Origin: Hoeflea sp.
GTDB lineage: Bacteria > Pseudomonadota > Alphaproteobacteria > Rhizobiales > Rhizobiaceae
Assembly (NCBI RefSeq): GCF_014359905.1
Contig: NZ_JACIYP010000022.1
Location: 1 to 59,406, forward strand
Direction: 5' to 3'
DNA: 59,406 nt
The position numbers and the translations under genes were made by a program. Shown in pieces: positions 57,559 to 59,406 of the stretch; position 1 is the stretch's first letter; every line of letters begins with the position of its first letter. The notes under the pieces were generated by a model that was not told the DNA's origin, did not search any database, and worked only from the letters and a program-made list of their open reading frames with translations.

Positions 57559-58188
57559 ATGGACGGCGTTACAGTTATCGATCATCCGCTGGTGCAGCAC
57601 AAACTCACCTTCATGCGCAAGAAGGAGACCTCCACGGCGGGCTTCCGGCGGCTGCTCAGGGAAATTTCGACGCTCCTGTGCTATGAGATCACCCGCGATC
57701 TCGAACTCACCATGGAGCGGATCGAAACGCCGCTGACCGAACTCGATTCCCCCGTGCTCGAAGGCAAGAAGCTCGTGTTCGCCTCGATCCTGCGCGCCGG
57801 CAACGGCCTGCTCGAAGGCATGCTGGATCTGGTTCCCTCCGCCCGTGTCGCCCATATCGGGGTCTACCGTGACCACGAGACGCTGGAAGCGATCGAGTAT
57901 TATTTCAAGGCGCCCGAAGACATCAGCAGCCGTCTGGTGATCGTGGTCGACCCGATGCTCGCCACCGGCAATTCCTCCATCGCCTCGATCGAGAAGCTCA
58001 AGGAGCGCGGCGCCCGCAATATCCGCTTCCTGTGCCTGCTGGCGGCGCCCGAAGGCATCCGCAATTTCCAGAAGGCGCATCCCGACGTGCCAATCTACAC
58101 GGCCTCCATCGACAGCCATCTCAACGAGAAGGGCTACATCGTTCCGGGCCTGGGCGACGCCGGCGACCGGATGTACGGCACCAAATAG
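57559..58188 (+). CDS. upp: Uracil phosphoribosyltransferase
   Basis: The 209-residue product makes UMP from uracil and PRPP. The PRPP motif [12 protein letters not shown] is near residue 130. The uracil-binding C-terminus [18 protein letters not shown] is complete. AGGA precedes the ATG at 57559. It follows add by 184 bases, including a short hairpin at 57377-57392 without a T-run, so it may have its own promoter. It converges with the flagellin gene. Confidence 0.96.
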   Translation: MDGVTVIDHPLVQHKLTFMRKKETSTAGFRRLLREISTLLCYEITRDLELTMERIETPLTELDSPVLEGKKLVFASILRAGNGLLEGMLDLVPSARVAHIGVYRDHETLEAIEYYFKAPEDISSRLVIVVDPMLATGNSSIASIEKLKERGARNIRFLCLLAAPEGIRNFQKAHPDVPIYTASIDSHLNEKGYIVPGLGDAGDRMYGTK

Positions 58189-58253
58189 ACCAGTCTGCCG
58201 GTTGCTCCCCCTCCACCGATGTCTCCGATGGGCCGGACTGAGGCATGGTCAGA

Positions 58254-59264
58254 TCAGTTGAACAGGGTCAGCAAAGTCTGCGCGTTCGAATTGGCGATGG
58301 AGAGGGACTGCAGGCCCAGTTGCTGCTGCGTCTGCAACGCCTTCAACCGGCTCGATTCCTCATTCATGTTGGCATCAACCAGGCGTCCGACACCCATGTC
58401 GACGCTTTGAGACAGGTTCTGCGCAAATTCGGACTGCATGTCGATCCGCATCGACACGGCACCGTAGGTCGCGGCCTTTTCGATGGCGTATTGCAGCATC
58501 GAGTCAATGACAACGATCATTTCGTCCAGCTCGGCATCAGTTGTCGAGCTGGTGAGCTCCATCTCGGTGACAGTCGGATAACCGGCCACAAGCGGGCTCG
58601 GGCTCTTGAGAAGCACCCACCCGGTCGCAAACCCTGCATCCCATGAGAAATTCGGGCTCGTGGCGATTCCCAGGTCACCGATATGCGCCGACATGAAATC
58701 GATCATCGCCCAGGTGTCGGATGGCTCTGCGACCTGTGTCTCGTCGCGATAGTCAAGCTTGATGGTCTGCACCGTCACCAGGCCGGCACTGTCGCGGGTG
58801 AAGCCGCCGACGAGTTCTTTGTCGGACGTGGCTTTGGCAGCATCCTCGGGAGTGGCTAGATAAAGCCAGTTCTCCCCGCTGAAGCTGGACGACTGGGCGC
58901 TACTGACAAGCTGGTTCTTGAGTTCGGTGACTTCCTTCTGCACCTTGCCCTTGTCGACCCCGGGCTCGCGCGCGGCCACGAAACGCGCCTTGATCTCGTC
59001 CAGTATCTCGACAGAGGCTTCCATGCCGTTGAAGGCCACATCGACCTTGGCGGCGCTGAGCGCAAGGGCATCCTCGACCGCCGACAACGACTTGTTGTCC
59101 GAGCGCATGGTGGTTGCAATCGACCAGTAGGCAGCGTTGTCTGCCGCTGTTTCGACGCGATAACCGGAGGAAATCCGGCCCTGGACGGTCTGCATGCTGT
59201 CGTTGATGCCGCGAAGCGTTTGAAGTGCGGCGGTTGCGCCGACATTATTGTGAATACTCGTCAT
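58254..59264 (-). CDS. Flagellin
   Basis: The 336-residue product has conserved flagellin ends: an N-terminal D0/D1 with LQTLRGINDSMQTVQGRISS and the typical RVETAADNAAYWSIAT, and a C-terminal D1/D0 with GRLVDANMNEESSRLKALQT and SIANSNAQTLLTLFN. The variable middle (about residues 130-260) is short. The N- and C-terminal patterns are of the rhizobial type. ATG at 59264 (MTSIHNNVG) is the family start. It is probably the edge of a flagellar cluster extending to the right. Confidence 0.95.
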   Translation of the reverse strand: MTSIHNNVGATAALQTLRGINDSMQTVQGRISSGYRVETAADNAAYWSIATTMRSDNKSLSAVEDALALSAAKVDVAFNGMEASVEILDEIKARFVAAREPGVDKGKVQKEVTELKNQLVSSAQSSSFSGENWLYLATPEDAAKATSDKELVGGFTRDSAGLVTVQTIKLDYRDETQVAEPSDTWAMIDFMSAHIGDLGIATSPNFSWDAGFATGWVLLKSPSPLVAGYPTVTEMELTSSTTDAELDEMIVVIDSMLQYAIEKAATYGAVSMRIDMQSEFAQNLSQSVDMGVGRLVDANMNEESSRLKALQTQQQLGLQSLSIANSNAQTLLTLFN

Positions 59265-59406
59265 ACGATACTCGGCGAAATCTGAAATAACACAGCAATC
59301 GCCGTGAACGTCAGGGTTTGACGTCCCAGTTGTCATGACTGGCTTGCCCGGCCCCCCATAACTACGCCATATATATTATTGCATTGTTAAGGCCTTTCTC
59401 GAAAGG
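59265..59406 (-). promoter_or_regulatory. Flagellin upstream region
   Basis: The minus-strand leader includes an AT-rich block (59361-59390, reading AATAATATATATGG) that could form a -10-like area. A perfect inverted repeat CCTTTC-N2-GAAAGG lies at the window edge (59393-59406). No regulator site is recognised with confidence. Confidence 0.3.

Overview
The window reads as chromosomal DNA of an alphaproteobacterium of the order Hyphomicrobiales (Rhizobiales). Supporting signs are a class II (CP4-like) EPSP synthase, the aroA/cmk/rpsA and dnaX/ybaB/recR neighbourhoods with an SRP RNA beside dnaX, a FYDLN acid-domain protein, a membrane-anchored cytochrome c divergent from kdsB-pheA, a rhizobial-type flagellin and a full Cpa/Tad pilus locus. 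GC content is high and coding density is close to 90%. A Hoeflea/Phyllobacteriaceae-like source would fit, but that is inference from recalled gene content, not from a search.

Layout. Bases 1-650 are the edge of an accessory region: one end of an IS21-like element cuts off a tyrosine-recombinase gene next to tRNA-Ser(GGA). Bases 1046-4735 hold a small membrane protein, an MsrA-like protein that has lost its catalytic cysteine, an orphan BMP-family binding protein, RNase D and a small secreted protein. About 0.95 kb of apparently non-coding DNA follows. Bases 5748-10959 (minus strand) are aroA - DsbA-fold isomerase - PaiB-like - cmk - rpsA. Bases 11182-19808 (plus strand) hold the FYDLN protein, tRNA-Ala(GGC), a HAD-UbiA fusion overlapping a DprE1-like oxidase (a polyprenyl-phosphate pentose pathway), gpsA, a GDP-mannose pyrophosphorylase/AGE-domain fusion and phosphomannomutase. 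Bases 19855-27860 hold an SMR transporter, an aldehyde dehydrogenase, a methyltransferase and the mltB-ridA-recR-ybaB-dnaX block with SRP RNA. Bases 27952-38853 hold HIT-nudC, pheA-kdsB, cytochrome c, the yejABEF peptide importer and a 2-hydroxyacid dehydrogenase. Bases 38887-41579 hold pepA-marR-nlpC. Bases 41725-54016 are the Tad pilus region. The right end has an orphan PhnD-like protein, a nucleoside salvage set (deoB-add, upp) and a flagellin.

How the parts work together. The Tad genes encode a nearly complete Flp pilus machine: pilin, prepilin peptidase, CpaB, secretin CpaC, CpaD, CpaE, ATPase CpaF, TadB/TadC, TadD and two TadE/G-like minor pilins. The HAD-UbiA, DprE1-like, ManC-AGE and ManB genes supply lipid-linked pentose and GDP-mannose, so they point to envelope glycan synthesis. 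deoB, add and upp recycle nucleosides.

Most of the window is ordinary core genome. The points most worth a second look are the catalytically dead-looking MsrA, the mycobacterial-type DPPR/DprE1 pair in a Gram-negative with a phosphatase-like HAD domain fused on, the ManC-AGE fusion, the EPSP synthase with glycine at the glyphosate-determining position, and mutually exclusive hairpins in the rpsA leader. I did not find a clear undescribed defence or mobile system; the integrase remnant suggests that any island lies to the left of the window.
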